Positions 55,890 through 64,000 of a stretch of DNA of 64,000 nt are shown one piece after another (position 1 is the first letter of the stretch; the number at the start of each line of letters is the position of its first letter). The position numbers were made by a program, and so were the translations under genes. The notes below the pieces were generated by a model. It did no database searches and was not told the origin of the DNA. It was given only the letters and a program-made list of their open reading frames with translations. Origin of the DNA: Burkholderia ambifaria (lineage in GTDB: Bacteria; Pseudomonadota; Gammaproteobacteria; Burkholderiales; Burkholderiaceae). The DNA lies in contig NZ_LKPJ01000016.1 of the NCBI RefSeq assembly GCF_001443045.1, positions 62,001-126,000 on the forward strand, given 5' to 3'.

Positions 55890-57392
55890 TTATGCGCTGC
55901 GGGCCGGTACGTCGATCCAGATGGTCTTGATCTCGGTGTACTGGTCGTGCGCCCAGATCGACTTGTCGCGGCCGCCGAAGCCGGAAGCCTTGTAGCCGCC
56001 GAACGGGGTCGTGATGTCGCCTTCGCCGAAACAGTTCACCGTCACCACGCCGGCCTGGATCGAGCGCGACAGGTGAATCGCGTCGTTCAGGTTGCTGGTG
56101 TAGACCGATGCCGCGAGCCCGTAGACCGAATCGTTCGCGAGCGCGATCGCCTCGTCGGTGTCCGTGAAGGTCGTGACGGCCAGCACGGGCCCGAACACTT
56201 CCTCCTGGAACAGCGTGTGGTCGCGGCTCACGCCGTCCACCACGGTCGGCTCGACGAAGATGCCGTTCTCGGTCGAACCGCCGAACACCACGTCGAGCTT
56301 GTCCGCACCGGCCTGGTCGAGGTACGTGCGGACCTTGTCGAAGTGCGCCTTGCTGATCAGCGAACCGACGCGGTGCTCGGGATCGAGCGGGTCGCCCATC
56401 TTCCATTCGCGCATCTGCACGCCGATGCGCTCGAGCAGCGCCGACTTGATGTCGGCATGCACGATCAGGCGCGACGACGCCGAGCAGTTCTCGCCCATGT
56501 TCCAGAACGCGCCGTTCACGACATGCTGCGCGACCGCGTCGAGGTCCGCGACGTCGCGCATCACGACGGCCGGGTTCTTGCCGCCGCATTCGAGCACGAT
56601 CCGCTTCAGGTTCGATTCCGCCGCGTAGTGCAGGAAGCGCCGGCCGGTCGCGGTCGAACCGGTGAAGCTGACCATCGCGACGTCCGGGTGGCGGCCCAGC
56701 GGCTCGCCGACTTCCTTGCCGCCGCCCGGCACCACGTTGAACACGCCGGCCGGCACGCCGGCCTCGTGCGCGAGTTCGGCCACGCGCAGCGCGGTCAGCG
56801 TGGTTTCCGTCGCCGGCTTCACGACGATCGAGCAGCCTGCCGCCAGCGACGGGCCGATCTTCCACGCCAGCATCAGCAGCGGGAAGTTCCACGGCAGCAC
56901 CAGGCCGACCACGCCGATCGGCTCGCGCACCACCAGCGCGAGCGCGTTCGAGCCGACCGGCGCGGTGTTGTCGTAGATCTTGTCGATCAGCTCGGCGTGC
57001 CAGCGGATCGTATGGATCGTCTCCGGCACGTCGATGTTCTGGCATTCGCGGATCGGCTTGCCGCTGTCGAGGCTTTCCATCGTCGCGAGTTCGTGCGCGT
57101 GCTGTTCGAGCAGGTCCGCGAACTTCAGCAGGATGGACTTGCGCTGCGACGGCGGCAGCTGCCGCCAGCGGCCGTCGGCGAACGCCGCCTTCGCGCGTGC
57201 GACTGCATCGTCCACGTCGCTGGCGTCGCACGCGGCGACATGCGCGAGCACCTGATCGGTGGCCGGGTTGACCGTCGCGAACGTCTTGCCGGCGTTGGCG
57301 GGGCGAAATGCCCCGTCGACGAAGGCCTGCGTCGGCAGTTTCAGTTCGGCCGCGAGGGCCGCGTATTGCGATGCGCTGAGCATTTCCGCCAT
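55890..57392 (-). CDS. Aldehyde dehydrogenase (PuuC-like), paralogue
   Basis: A 500-residue aldehyde dehydrogenase with Asn169, Lys192, Glu268 and Cys303 at the same positions as the 45146-46645 protein, and similar along its whole length. The start ATG shares its A with the DapA-family stop (TGATG), so translation is coupled. A more downstream ATG (about 57383) is possible. Likely oxidises an amino- or semialdehyde made by the preceding lyase or oxidase. Confidence 0.92.
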   Translation of the reverse strand: MAEMLSASQYAALAAELKLPTQAFVDGAFRPANAGKTFATVNPATDQVLAHVAACDASDVDDAVARAKAAFADGRWRQLPPSQRKSILLKFADLLEQHAHELATMESLDSGKPIRECQNIDVPETIHTIRWHAELIDKIYDNTAPVGSNALALVVREPIGVVGLVLPWNFPLLMLAWKIGPSLAAGCSIVVKPATETTLTALRVAELAHEAGVPAGVFNVVPGGGKEVGEPLGRHPDVAMVSFTGSTATGRRFLHYAAESNLKRIVLECGGKNPAVVMRDVADLDAVAQHVVNGAFWNMGENCSASSRLIVHADIKSALLERIGVQMREWKMGDPLDPEHRVGSLISKAHFDKVRTYLDQAGADKLDVVFGGSTENGIFVEPTVVDGVSRDHTLFQEEVFGPVLAVTTFTDTDEAIALANDSVYGLAASVYTSNLNDAIHLSRSIQAGVVTVNCFGEGDITTPFGGYKASGFGGRDKSIWAHDQYTEIKTIWIDVPARSA

Positions 57393-58303
57393 CAGGCCTG
57401 GCCTCCGACGACCGCCGCGATCTCGCGCTTCACGTCGGCGACGATCTGCTTGAGGGTCGCCTTGTTCGCTTCGTCGAGCGGCTGGAGCGGGGCGCGCACG
57501 CCGCCGCTGCGCAGGCCGACGAGTTCGCTGCCGTACTTGATCGACTGCACGAACTTGCCCGCGTCCTCGAGGAAATCCATCAGCGGCATCATCGCCGACA
57601 TGATGCGGCGGCCTTTGCGGAAGTCGTTCTCGACCACGCAGGCCTGGTGCAGCGCGACGTGTTCCGCCGGCAGGAAGTTCGAGCCCGCGCAGACCCAGCT
57701 GCTCGCGCCCCACGCGAAGAATTCGAGCGCCTGGTCGTCCCAGCCGCACGACACGCTGATGTTCGGGAATTCGCGCGCGAGCATGTGCAGCTGGCCGGTG
57801 CTGCCGGAGCTTTCCTTGATCGCGACGAAGTTCTTCGATGCGGCGGTGACGGTGCGGAAGAACGCGCGGCCCATCGACACGCCCATGCGCGCCGGGTAGT
57901 TGTAGAGCATCACCGGCAGGTCGGCGGCGCGGTCCACCGCGATCGCGTGCGCGGCGTTTTCCTGCTCGGTCGGCAGCGCATACGGCGGCGAGCCGACCAG
58001 GATCGCATCGGCCTTGATCTCTTTCGCCGACTTCGCGTATTCGACCGAATCCTCGGTGCGGATCGCGCCGGTGCCGATCACGAGCGGCACGCGCGTGCCG
58101 ATCACCTGCTTCGCGTACGCGCCGAGCTCGATGCGCTCCTGCATCGTGTGGGCGTAGTACTCGCCGGTCGAGCCGCCGATGATGATGCCGTGCACGCCGG
58201 CGCCGATCAGGTATTCGAGGACCTCGGCGAACGCCGCCTTGTCGATGCCGCCTTCGGCGGTCAGGGGCGTGATGGCCGGCGTGTAGATGCCGTTGAAGTT
58301 CAT
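57392..58303 (-). CDS. DapA-family Schiff-base lyase
   Basis: A 303-residue lyase. Lys163 (FVAIKESSGS) and Tyr134 (VMLYNYPARMG) are the catalytic residues. The substrate loop GGSTGEYY (43-50) is close to the classical GGTTGE, unlike the paralogue at 46650. The fold includes NanA, KdgD and HypD-type enzymes acting on 2-oxo acids or cyclic imino acids. It overlaps the aldehyde dehydrogenase start and follows the MFS gene. Confidence 0.88.
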   Translation of the reverse strand: MNFNGIYTPAITPLTAEGGIDKAAFAEVLEYLIGAGVHGIIIGGSTGEYYAHTMQERIELGAYAKQVIGTRVPLVIGTGAIRTEDSVEYAKSAKEIKADAILVGSPPYALPTEQENAAHAIAVDRAADLPVMLYNYPARMGVSMGRAFFRTVTAASKNFVAIKESSGSTGQLHMLAREFPNISVSCGWDDQALEFFAWGASSWVCAGSNFLPAEHVALHQACVVENDFRKGRRIMSAMMPLMDFLEDAGKFVQSIKYGSELVGLRSGGVRAPLQPLDEANKATLKQIVADVKREIAAVVGGQA

Positions 58304-58350
58304 GATGTGCTCCCGCTGGAATGAAAGTAAGCGTTGCGTGGGAAATGCCG

Positions 58351-58371
58351 ACGCCGCGACGGTCGCGGCGT
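58351..58371. repeat. Inverted repeat in the operon between MFS and DapA-family genes
   Basis: ACGCCGCGAC and GTCGCGGCGT are complementary around a single base. On the minus strand it falls in the leader between the MFS stop (58386) and the lyase start (58303). It could limit read-through or stabilise the transcript end; no T-run follows. Confidence 0.45.
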
Positions 58372-58385
58372 GCGTGAAATACGGG

Positions 58386-59717
58386 TCAATGACTGAGCGA
58401 AGCGGCTTCCTGCAGCGATAGCGATGCCGTTTCGGGCGCGAGCGCGACCGAGGCCAGCAGGCCGACGAACGACACGGCCGCCGCCGCGTACATCGTGTTG
58501 CCGATGCCGATGTTCTGCAGCGCGATCGGGACGAGCCAGGTGCCGACCGCCGCGCCGATGCGCGACAGCGACGCGCCCATGCCGACCGCGAACGCGCGGA
58601 TGTCGGTCGGGAAGATTTCGTTCGGATAGACGAGCTGCAGCACCTGCGCGCCGCCGATCAGCAACGCGTATGCGCCGAACAGCACCAGGATCAGCAGGGC
58701 CGAGCCGTTCGAGCACGCGCCGAGCGCCAGCAGCGCGAGCGCCGACCACAGGAAGCTGTGGATCACCAGCGCGCGGCGGCCGAGCGTGTTGATCACGCGC
58801 GTGGCGAGCGCGCAGCCGACCACGAACAGCAGCGTGATGGCGACCGAGCCGTACGCTTCCCAATCGCCTTCGAGGTGCAGCGCCTGCAGCACGCGCGGCG
58901 CGAACGAGTAGACCGCGAACACCGGGATCACCGAGCAGGTCCAGAACAGCACCACGAACAGCATGCGCTTGCCGTAGCCCGAGTGCAGCAGCGCGCCGAG
59001 CGAGATCTTCCGGTCGACCGGCTCTTCCGGCAGGTTGCGGATCGAGAACGACGGCCCGTACACCTTGCGGATCACCGCGTCGGCTTCCGCCTTGCGGCCC
59101 TTGTTGAGCAGCCAGCGCGGCGATTCAGGCGTGCCGATGCGCACCAGGAACAGCGCGACGCCGATCACGGCCGGGCTCGCGAGCACCCAGCGCCACGCGT
59201 CGGGGCCGACCTGCGCGAGCAGGATGTTGCCGACGATGTACGCGAGCGCCGCGCCGAAGAACCAGATGATGGTCAGCATCGCGAGGCGCGGGCCGCGGTA
59301 CTTGCGCGGCATGAATTCGGTCAGCAGCGAGCCGGCCACCGGGTACTCGATGCCGACGCCGATGCCGGTGATGAAGCGCAGGACGAACAGCGCCTCGCCC
59401 GATTGCACCCACAGCTGCGCGATCGAGCAGACGATGAACAGCACGGGGCCGAAGAAGTAGGGCCGGCGGCGACCCATCCGGTCGGTCAGCCAGCCGCCGA
59501 GGAAGCCGCCGACGAAGATGCCGAGCAGCGCCGACGCCGCGATCATGCCTTCCCAGAAGCTGGTCAGGTGCAGCGCGGCCGAGAATTGCACCATGGCCAC
59601 GCCGATGATGCTGAGCACGTAGCCGTCCATGAGCCAGCCGCCGCCCGAGCGTATCGTGAGCAGCTGGTGAAATCCGTTGAGCGGTACGTCTTCGATGGAT
59701 ACCGTCGTTTTTGCCAT
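58386..59717 (-). CDS. MFS transporter, sugar/aromatic-acid porter type
   Basis: A 443-residue transporter with about twelve helices. GGWLTDRMGRRRPYF follows helix 2, TPESPRWLL follows helix 6, and YPNEIFPTDIRAFAVG is in the second half. It belongs to the same broad branch as the transporter at 568 but is clearly divergent. AAGGAG lies upstream of the ATG at 59717. It replaces the ABC importer of the first gene set as the likely uptake system of this second set. Confidence 0.88.
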   Translation of the reverse strand: MAKTTVSIEDVPLNGFHQLLTIRSGGGWLMDGYVLSIIGVAMVQFSAALHLTSFWEGMIAASALLGIFVGGFLGGWLTDRMGRRRPYFFGPVLFIVCSIAQLWVQSGEALFVLRFITGIGVGIEYPVAGSLLTEFMPRKYRGPRLAMLTIIWFFGAALAYIVGNILLAQVGPDAWRWVLASPAVIGVALFLVRIGTPESPRWLLNKGRKAEADAVIRKVYGPSFSIRNLPEEPVDRKISLGALLHSGYGKRMLFVVLFWTCSVIPVFAVYSFAPRVLQALHLEGDWEAYGSVAITLLFVVGCALATRVINTLGRRALVIHSFLWSALALLALGACSNGSALLILVLFGAYALLIGGAQVLQLVYPNEIFPTDIRAFAVGMGASLSRIGAAVGTWLVPIALQNIGIGNTMYAAAAVSFVGLLASVALAPETASLSLQEAASLSH

Positions 59718-59835
59718 TGGCGGTCGTCTCCTTCCTTCCTGATGAATGGGGCGATCTCCGTGGGGCGCGCGGTGTCCGCGCGGCGCCCGATCGCTGAATC
59801 GTGGATTCGGTGGGTGGTCGTTCGATGCGGCCGGT

Positions 59836-61215
59836 TCAGCTCTCCAGGCCCGCCTTGCGCTGGCCCCACCAGAGCGTCGCGTTGACGCCGGCCGACAGGA
59901 ACGGCTCCGGCGGGTTGCGGTTCGGGCCGGACGTCGCGAGCAGGAAGTCGGTCAGCGCGTCGCGCTTGCCGGCCAGCCAGTCGGCGAGCAGCGTGCCCGT
60001 CACCGTGCCGCGCGTGATGCCGAGGCCGTTGCAGCAGAGCGCGCCATAGACATTCGGCGCGAGTTGGCCGAAGAAGCCCTTGTGGTTCTGCGACAGCGCC
60101 AGCGAGCCGCTCCACGTGTAATCGAACTCGACCTCCGACAGCATCGGGAAGCGGCGCTCGAACGAGAGCCGGTGGCGCGCGAGCGCGCGCTCGCGATGGC
60201 GGTCGTTCGGGCGGCCGTTCGGATTGAAGCTGAAGCTGTTGCGGATCAGGATGCGGTTGTCGTGGGTGCGGCGCACCGTGCTGCCGAACGGATCGGCCGG
60301 AATCACGCCCCAGAACGGCTGGCCGCCCAGCCGCGCCTGTTCGGCGCCGGTCAGCGGCCGCGTGAGGCTCGCGTACAGGAACACCGGCAGCATCGTGCCG
60401 GCGAGGAAGCCGAAGCGCATGCCGAACGCGTTGTTCGAGAGCACCAGCTTGTCGACGACGATGCGGCCGCCGGCGTGCCCGAGCACGATCTTGTCGCCGT
60501 ATTCGACGTCGGTGATCGGCGTGTGCTCGTGCAGCGTGACGTTCGGCGGCAGGCTGTCGGCTAGGCCCTTCACCAGCGCGGACGGTTGCAGCAGCATCGT
60601 GCCGGGCGTGAACAGCCCCTTCCGGTAGAAGCCGGTGCCGATATGCGCGGGCAGATCCTTGCCTTCGATCACTTCGTACGGCTGGCCGAGCCTGTCGAGA
60701 CCGCGCCGGTACGCGTCGAGCACCGCGACGCCGCGCGGCTCGACCGCCGCCTGGTACTTGCCGGACGCGCGCAGATGGCAATCGATCCCGTGTTCGTCGA
60801 CCAGCGCGCGCAGGATCGACTGGCCGAGCAGGTTCAGTTGCAGGGTCGTCTTCGCGGTATCGATGTCACCGATGTAGTCGTCCGCGCCGATGTCGTGTGG
60901 CAGGTCGATCGCGAAGCCCGCGTTGCGCCCCGACGTGCCGAAGCCGACTTCCTGCGCGTCGACCAGCACGACTTCGTCGTCCGGGAAGTTCAGCGCGAGC
61001 TGGCGCGCCGCGGCGAGCCCGGTGAAGCCGGCGCCGATCACGCCCCAGCGCGCCATCGTGGTGCCCGTGTGACACGGCCGCGGCACGCGCGGCGGGCTGG
61101 TGTGGTACCAGCCGCACGCGTGGTCGTCGGCAGGCAGCGCGCCGACCCTGACCTTGCGCGCATCGCGTTGAGGCTGCGCAGCCTCTTCTACCGTCGGCGA
61201 AGTAACCCTAAGCAT
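59836..61215 (-). CDS. FAD-dependent amine oxidase, PuuB-like (third paralogue)
   Basis: A 459-residue DAO-family flavoprotein. The FAD motif is GVIGAGFTGLAAARQ, then TSGRNAGFAIDLPHD, and the C-terminal flavin site ALCCNGLGITRGTVTG. I placed the start at ATG 61215. Upstream of the FAD motif the segment CGWYHTSPPRVPRPCHTGTT aligns in pattern with the N-terminus of the 47562 oxidase, so the shorter ATG close to the FAD motif would cut real protein. The ribosome site is weak. It is first gene of the minus-strand operon and divergent from GntR. Confidence 0.85.
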   Translation of the reverse strand: MLRVTSPTVEEAAQPQRDARKVRVGALPADDHACGWYHTSPPRVPRPCHTGTTMARWGVIGAGFTGLAAARQLALNFPDDEVVLVDAQEVGFGTSGRNAGFAIDLPHDIGADDYIGDIDTAKTTLQLNLLGQSILRALVDEHGIDCHLRASGKYQAAVEPRGVAVLDAYRRGLDRLGQPYEVIEGKDLPAHIGTGFYRKGLFTPGTMLLQPSALVKGLADSLPPNVTLHEHTPITDVEYGDKIVLGHAGGRIVVDKLVLSNNAFGMRFGFLAGTMLPVFLYASLTRPLTGAEQARLGGQPFWGVIPADPFGSTVRRTHDNRILIRNSFSFNPNGRPNDRHRERALARHRLSFERRFPMLSEVEFDYTWSGSLALSQNHKGFFGQLAPNVYGALCCNGLGITRGTVTGTLLADWLAGKRDALTDFLLATSGPNRNPPEPFLSAGVNATLWWGQRKAGLES

Positions 61216-61393
61216 TCCTGAATCCAGCGTCTCGTTGAGTGAAATGACACGCGCGTGCGGATGCGCCCATGTCCTTGTTGGTGATGTCGGCCCTGGCGGT
61301 TCGCGTGGTCGGGGCGGTCGCGTCGGGCTATCGGCGTGGCGTCCCGAGGCGCGAAACGCCTGAACGGAAAGAAAATTCTGTCGTGCGGCTAAT

Positions 61394-61421
61394 AAACTAT
61401 ACTTAGTAGACAAACTATAGT
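61394..61421. promoter_or_regulatory. Candidate GntR operator: AAACTATA direct repeats and dyad
   Basis: AAACTATA occurs at 61394-61401 and 61412-61419 (18-base spacing); the second lies in the palindrome ACTATAGT (61414-61421). On the minus strand TTTGTCTACT (61405-61414) resembles TTTGTATACA before the other GntR gene. The region is locally AT-rich, as expected of a promoter for the FAD operon. Confidence 0.5.
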
Positions 61422-61441
61422 CTAACAATCGTATTGCGGGA

Positions 61442-61461
61442 ATCGAGGGTTAACCCTCGAT
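61442..61461. repeat. Perfect 20-bp palindrome
   Basis: The half-site ATCGAGGGTT is followed immediately by its exact complement, without a loop. This suits a dimeric protein-binding site rather than a hairpin terminator. It lies 20 bases beyond the GntR-like boxes. Confidence 0.65.
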
Positions 61462-61491
61462 GCGTGGAGTGGTTCGACTGGCGATGGTGAG

Positions 61492-61599
61492 GGCCGAAAC
61501 GGCCGAAACGGCCGAAACGGCGGAAACGGCGGAAACGGCGGAAACGGCGGAAACGGCGGAAACGGCGGAAACGGCGGAAACGGCGGAAACGGCGGAAAC
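61492..61599. repeat. Minisatellite: twelve 9-bp units
   Basis: Three units of GGCCGAAAC are followed by nine units of GGCGGAAAC, exact and uninterrupted for 108 bases. Such arrays change copy number readily by slippage. It lies between the operator boxes and the GntR gene, so length change could alter promoter spacing. Confidence 0.9.
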
Positions 61600-61766
61600 C
61601 GGAAGCGGCGGTGCGAAGGGGCGCATGCCGTCGTGGCGGGTTTTCGTGACGGGGAAGGAGGGGGCGGCGGCGTCTGTATCGGCGCATGCCGTCGGGACAG
61701 GGGACGGCGCTAGCCATGGCCCGGGACGGGGCCTTATAGTACGCGCTTCAAAGTGACGAGGGCGTT

Positions 61767-62522
61767 ATGAAAGGAACGGGTGGGGAGTCGGCACCGGCGG
61801 ATGTGGCACAAACGGTCGATCGCAAGTCGGCCCTGGGCGAGGCATTGCGACGCCGGATCGTGAACATGGAGCTGGCGCCGGGCGCACTGATCGACGAAGC
61901 GGCGCTGGCCGACGAGTTCGGCATGTCGCGGCCGCCGATTCGCGAGCTGATCCGGCAGATGGCCGCGGAAGGCTATATCGAGCTCGAGACGAATCGGGCG
62001 CCGCGCGTCACGTCGATGAATTTCCAGTCGCTGCGCAGCTTCTTCATCGCCGCGCCGGTGATCTATATCGCGACGACCCAGCTGGCGGCGCTGAACGCGA
62101 CACCCGACGACATCGCGCGGCTGCGGACGATCCAGGCGCATTTTCGGGCCGCGATCGAAAGCGGCAACGTCGCGAACCGTGTGTTCTACAACGACGAATT
62201 CCACCTCGAAATCGGCCGGATCGCGCAGAACGATTACCTGATGCCGAGCCTGCGCCGCCTGCTGATCGATCACGCGCGGCTCGGGAAGATGTTCTACCGC
62301 TATCCGGCCACGGACACGATGCAGCACACGCTCGAAAGCGCCGTCGTCCAGCATGACCAGATCATCGATGCGCTCGCGAGGCAGGACGCAGATGAGGCGG
62401 GGCAGCTGGTCCGCGATCACTTCGAATTGTCGCGCCGACGGATGACCGAGTACGCGGCGCCGCAGGGCATGGCAGTCTCCGTGAACCTCGGCGATCCGGT
62501 GCTGACGCAGGACAAGCGATAG
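61767..62522 (+). CDS. GntR-family (FCD) transcription regulator, paralogue
   Basis: A 251-residue regulator. HTH DEFGMSRPPIRELIRQMAAEG; FCD domain with NDEFHLEIGRIA, HARLGKMFYR and VQHDQIIDAL. Very similar to the regulator at 44359. GAGGG lies six bases before ATG 61767. Divergent from the FAD/MFS/DapA/aldehyde-dehydrogenase/YddG operon, which it probably represses. Confidence 0.92.
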   Translation: MKGTGGESAPADVAQTVDRKSALGEALRRRIVNMELAPGALIDEAALADEFGMSRPPIRELIRQMAAEGYIELETNRAPRVTSMNFQSLRSFFIAAPVIYIATTQLAALNATPDDIARLRTIQAHFRAAIESGNVANRVFYNDEFHLEIGRIAQNDYLMPSLRRLLIDHARLGKMFYRYPATDTMQHTLESAVVQHDQIIDALARQDADEAGQLVRDHFELSRRRMTEYAAPQGMAVSVNLGDPVLTQDKR

Positions 62523-63047
62523 CGGAGGGCGGCCGGCGCGCCATGGTCATGGATGCAGCAAGCAATCCAGGCCGGGTCGTCGGCCCGGGACTGTAGTCGT
62601 CCACCATCCGCCGCCGGTTTTTTCCGTCCCCGCTGGTTTCATCGAGTACGGGGCGCTATCCCATAACCCGCTCCCTTCGCCGGCTCCCATGGCCGGCTTC
62701 CTTCGGCGACTCCCGTGATCGGCGCCGCGTCGCCGACCTTGCCACCCCGTTCACGGCGCCGTGGCGCGCCGTCGCTTCGACCCCATCACTGTATACATCC
62801 GGCCGGCACGCCGATTGCGCGTTGTCGTGCGCCGAAACCCGCATCCGGGAAACCCCGCCCCGACGCCCGCTTCCGACATTGCCTCGCGCATCGCGTGGCC
62901 GGTTTTGTCACCATGTGGGCCGGATATGACAATGGAAATCCGCCGGTGCGGCATTACGATGGGTCACGACGTCGCCTGGCGCTGGCCGGTTTTGCCGCAG
63001 CCGCCCGGGTCGCGCGCCTCATTCACCGCCTGATTGGAACATCGACC
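62523..63047. other. Intergenic region with 26-bp repeats
   Basis: No gene. Contains the third copy of the 26-bp repeat (62658-62735). The right half should carry the promoter of the acyl-CoA dehydrogenase gene; I could not place its boxes. Confidence 0.5.
62658..62735. repeat. Copy 3 of a dispersed 26-bp tandem repeat (3 units)
   Basis: Three consecutive 26-base units (62658-62683, 62684-62709, 62710-62735). The middle one, CTCCCATGGCCGGCTTCCTT at its start, is almost identical to the second unit at 40269. The third is more diverged. Confidence 0.65.
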
Positions 63048-64000
63048 ATGAGCTATAACGCCCCTGTCAAGGACATGCTGTTCGTGCTGAAGGAACTCGC
63101 GGGCATCGACACCGTTGCGCAGTTGCCGGGCTTCGAGGAAGCCGGCTACGACACGGCGCAGGCCGTGCTCGACGAATCCGCGAAATTCTGCGGTGAAGTG
63201 CTGGCGCCGCTGAACGTCGAGGGCGACCGCAACCCGAGCAGCTGGAAGGACGGTGTCGTGACGGCAACGCCCGGCTTCGGCGCCGCGTTCCGCCAGTTCG
63301 TCGAAGGCGGCTGGCAGGGCCTGCAGCATCCGGCCGAGTACGACGGCCAGGGGCTGCCGAAGCTGATCGCGACGCCGTGCATCGAGATGCTGAACGCATC
63401 GAACCTGTCGTTCGCGTTGTGTCCGCTGCTCACCGACGGCGCGATCGAGGCGCTGCTGACGGCCGGCACCGACGAACAGAAGCAACGCTACGTGCCGAAG
63501 CTGATCTCGGGCGAATGGACGGGCACGATGAACCTGACCGAGCCGCAGGCCGGTTCGGACCTGGCGCTGGTACGCTCGCGCGCGGAGCCGCAGGGCGACG
63601 GCACGTACAAGGTGTTCGGTACGAAGATCTTCATCACGTGGGGCGAGCACGACATGGCGGACAACATCGTCCACCTGGTGCTCGCGCGCACGCCGAACGC
63701 GCCGGAAGGCGTGAAGGGCATCTCGCTGTTCATCGTGCCGAAGTTCATGGTCAACGAGGACGGCTCGCTCGGTGCGCGCAACGACGTGCACTGCGTGTCG
63801 ATCGAGCACAAGCTCGGGATCAAGGCGAGCCCGACCGCGGTGCTGCAGTACGGCGACCACGGCGGTGCGATCGGCTACCTGGTCGGCGAGGAGAATCGCG
63901 GCCTCGAATACATGTTCATCATGATGAACGCGGCGCGCTTCGGCGTCGGGATGCAGGGGATCGGCGTGGCCGACCGTGCGTACCAGAAGGCCGCGGAATT
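63048..64000 (+). CDS. Acyl-CoA dehydrogenase, long form (cut by window end)
   Basis: The first 317 residues of an acyl-CoA dehydrogenase of the roughly 595-residue type, including an N-terminal MSYNAPVKDMLFVLKELAGI leader helix. Flavin/substrate motifs are MNLTEPQAGSDLALVRSRAE and KIFITWGEHDM. This group includes DmdC (methylmercaptopropionyl-CoA dehydrogenase), but housekeeping relatives are common and the label should not be taken as proof of DMSP metabolism. The gene is separated from the GntR gene by 525 bases. The C-terminal half is outside the window. Confidence 0.9.
   Translation, partial: MSYNAPVKDMLFVLKELAGIDTVAQLPGFEEAGYDTAQAVLDESAKFCGEVLAPLNVEGDRNPSSWKDGVVTATPGFGAAFRQFVEGGWQGLQHPAEYDGQGLPKLIATPCIEMLNASNLSFALCPLLTDGAIEALLTAGTDEQKQRYVPKLISGEWTGTMNLTEPQAGSDLALVRSRAEPQGDGTYKVFGTKIFITWGEHDMADNIVHLVLARTPNAPEGVKGISLFIVPKFMVNEDGSLGARNDVHCVSIEHKLGIKASPTAVLQYGDHGGAIGYLVGEENRGLEYMFIMMNAARFGVGMQGIGVADRAYQKAAE

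Larger units (their letters stand above)
61216..61766. other. Divergent intergenic region with operator, palindrome and minisatellite
   Basis: A 551-base region between the FAD oxidase and the GntR gene. It holds the repeated AAACTATA boxes, a 20-bp palindrome and a 12-copy 9-bp repeat, all listed separately. An open frame through the 9-bp repeat reads as a run of Ala-Glu-Thr and is not a gene. Confidence 0.6.

Noticed and set aside
59766-59782. Hairpin CGCGCGG-TGT-CCGCGCG between FAD oxidase and MFS genes considered as a terminator
   Set aside because: Only a 7-bp GC stem in very GC-rich sequence, without a T-run; easily by chance.
61460-61756. Open frame encoding an Ala-Glu-Thr repeat protein
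   Set aside because: Produced by the 9-bp minisatellite; no ribosome site or conserved flanks.
63048-64000. Acyl-CoA dehydrogenase taken as evidence for DMSP demethylation (DmdC)
   Set aside because: This long acyl-CoA dehydrogenase type is widespread and no other Dmd gene is in the window.

Overview
The window is high-GC proteobacterial DNA with tightly packed genes. Gene content (membrane PntA/PntB, a YddG exporter, many GntR, LysR and AraC regulators, several amine-catabolic modules) and intergenic 26-bp repeats point to a Burkholderia, most likely of the cepacia complex and probably a secondary chromosome. This assignment is inference from gene content; no rRNA or other marker is present. 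I saw no tRNA, rRNA, CRISPR array or insertion sequence.

Layout. (1) 0.5-6.5 kb: an amine/imine oxidation module (MFS transporter, ETF-ubiquinone oxidoreductase, pyrroline-5-carboxylate-reductase-like protein, PuuB-like FAD oxidase, RidA). It is followed by wreckage of a LysR gene and a GGDEF gene. (2) 7.6-23.3 kb: GNAT acetyltransferase, small DUF6916-like protein, phage-collar-like protein, a 2660-residue LEPR/DUF4347 surface protein with 14 repeats, then an unusual export set with overlapping genes: TolC-like lipoprotein, HlyD-like adaptor, GAF-HlyD fusion, and a PqqD-like/M50/HlyD-like fusion. No ABC ATPase is present. (3) 23.9-29.2 kb: a five-gene unit after an AT-rich leader: glycine-rich protein, two unrecognised proteins, an orphan ketoacyl synthase and an acyl carrier protein. 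(4) 30.2-39.9 kb: two-component system, AraC regulator, fatty-acyl-CoA ligase, second AraC regulator, transhydrogenase pntAB. (5) 40.5-62.5 kb: a large catabolic island for a quaternary ammonium or sulfonium compound. It holds a DLL-type cupin, a DddP-like M24 protein, a GbcB-like reductase, GntR, aldehyde dehydrogenase, DapA-family lyase, FAD oxidase, a ProVWX-type ABC importer, LysR and a GbcA-like Rieske oxygenase. A second, paralogous set follows (YddG exporter, aldehyde dehydrogenase, DapA-family lyase, MFS, FAD oxidase, GntR). (6) The right edge cuts an acyl-CoA dehydrogenase.

How the genes may work together. In the island, the importer would bring in a betaine-like solute. The Rieske oxygenase and its reductase would demethylate or hydroxylate it, the FAD oxidases would oxidise secondary amines, and the DapA-family lyases and aldehyde dehydrogenases would finish the carbon skeleton. 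Oxygenase and reductase genes lie 10 kb apart on opposite strands but share a 45-bp upstream element (38/45 identical, 22 bp perfect), which argues for co-regulation. Two unrelated DMSP-lyase-type folds (cupin and DddP-like M24) stand side by side; the DddP-like protein keeps all six metal ligands at the spacing I recall for characterised DddP. The substrate is not known.

The best candidates for an undescribed system are the ABC-less export module with its DUF4347 protein, and the adjoining glycine-rich/KAS/ACP unit.
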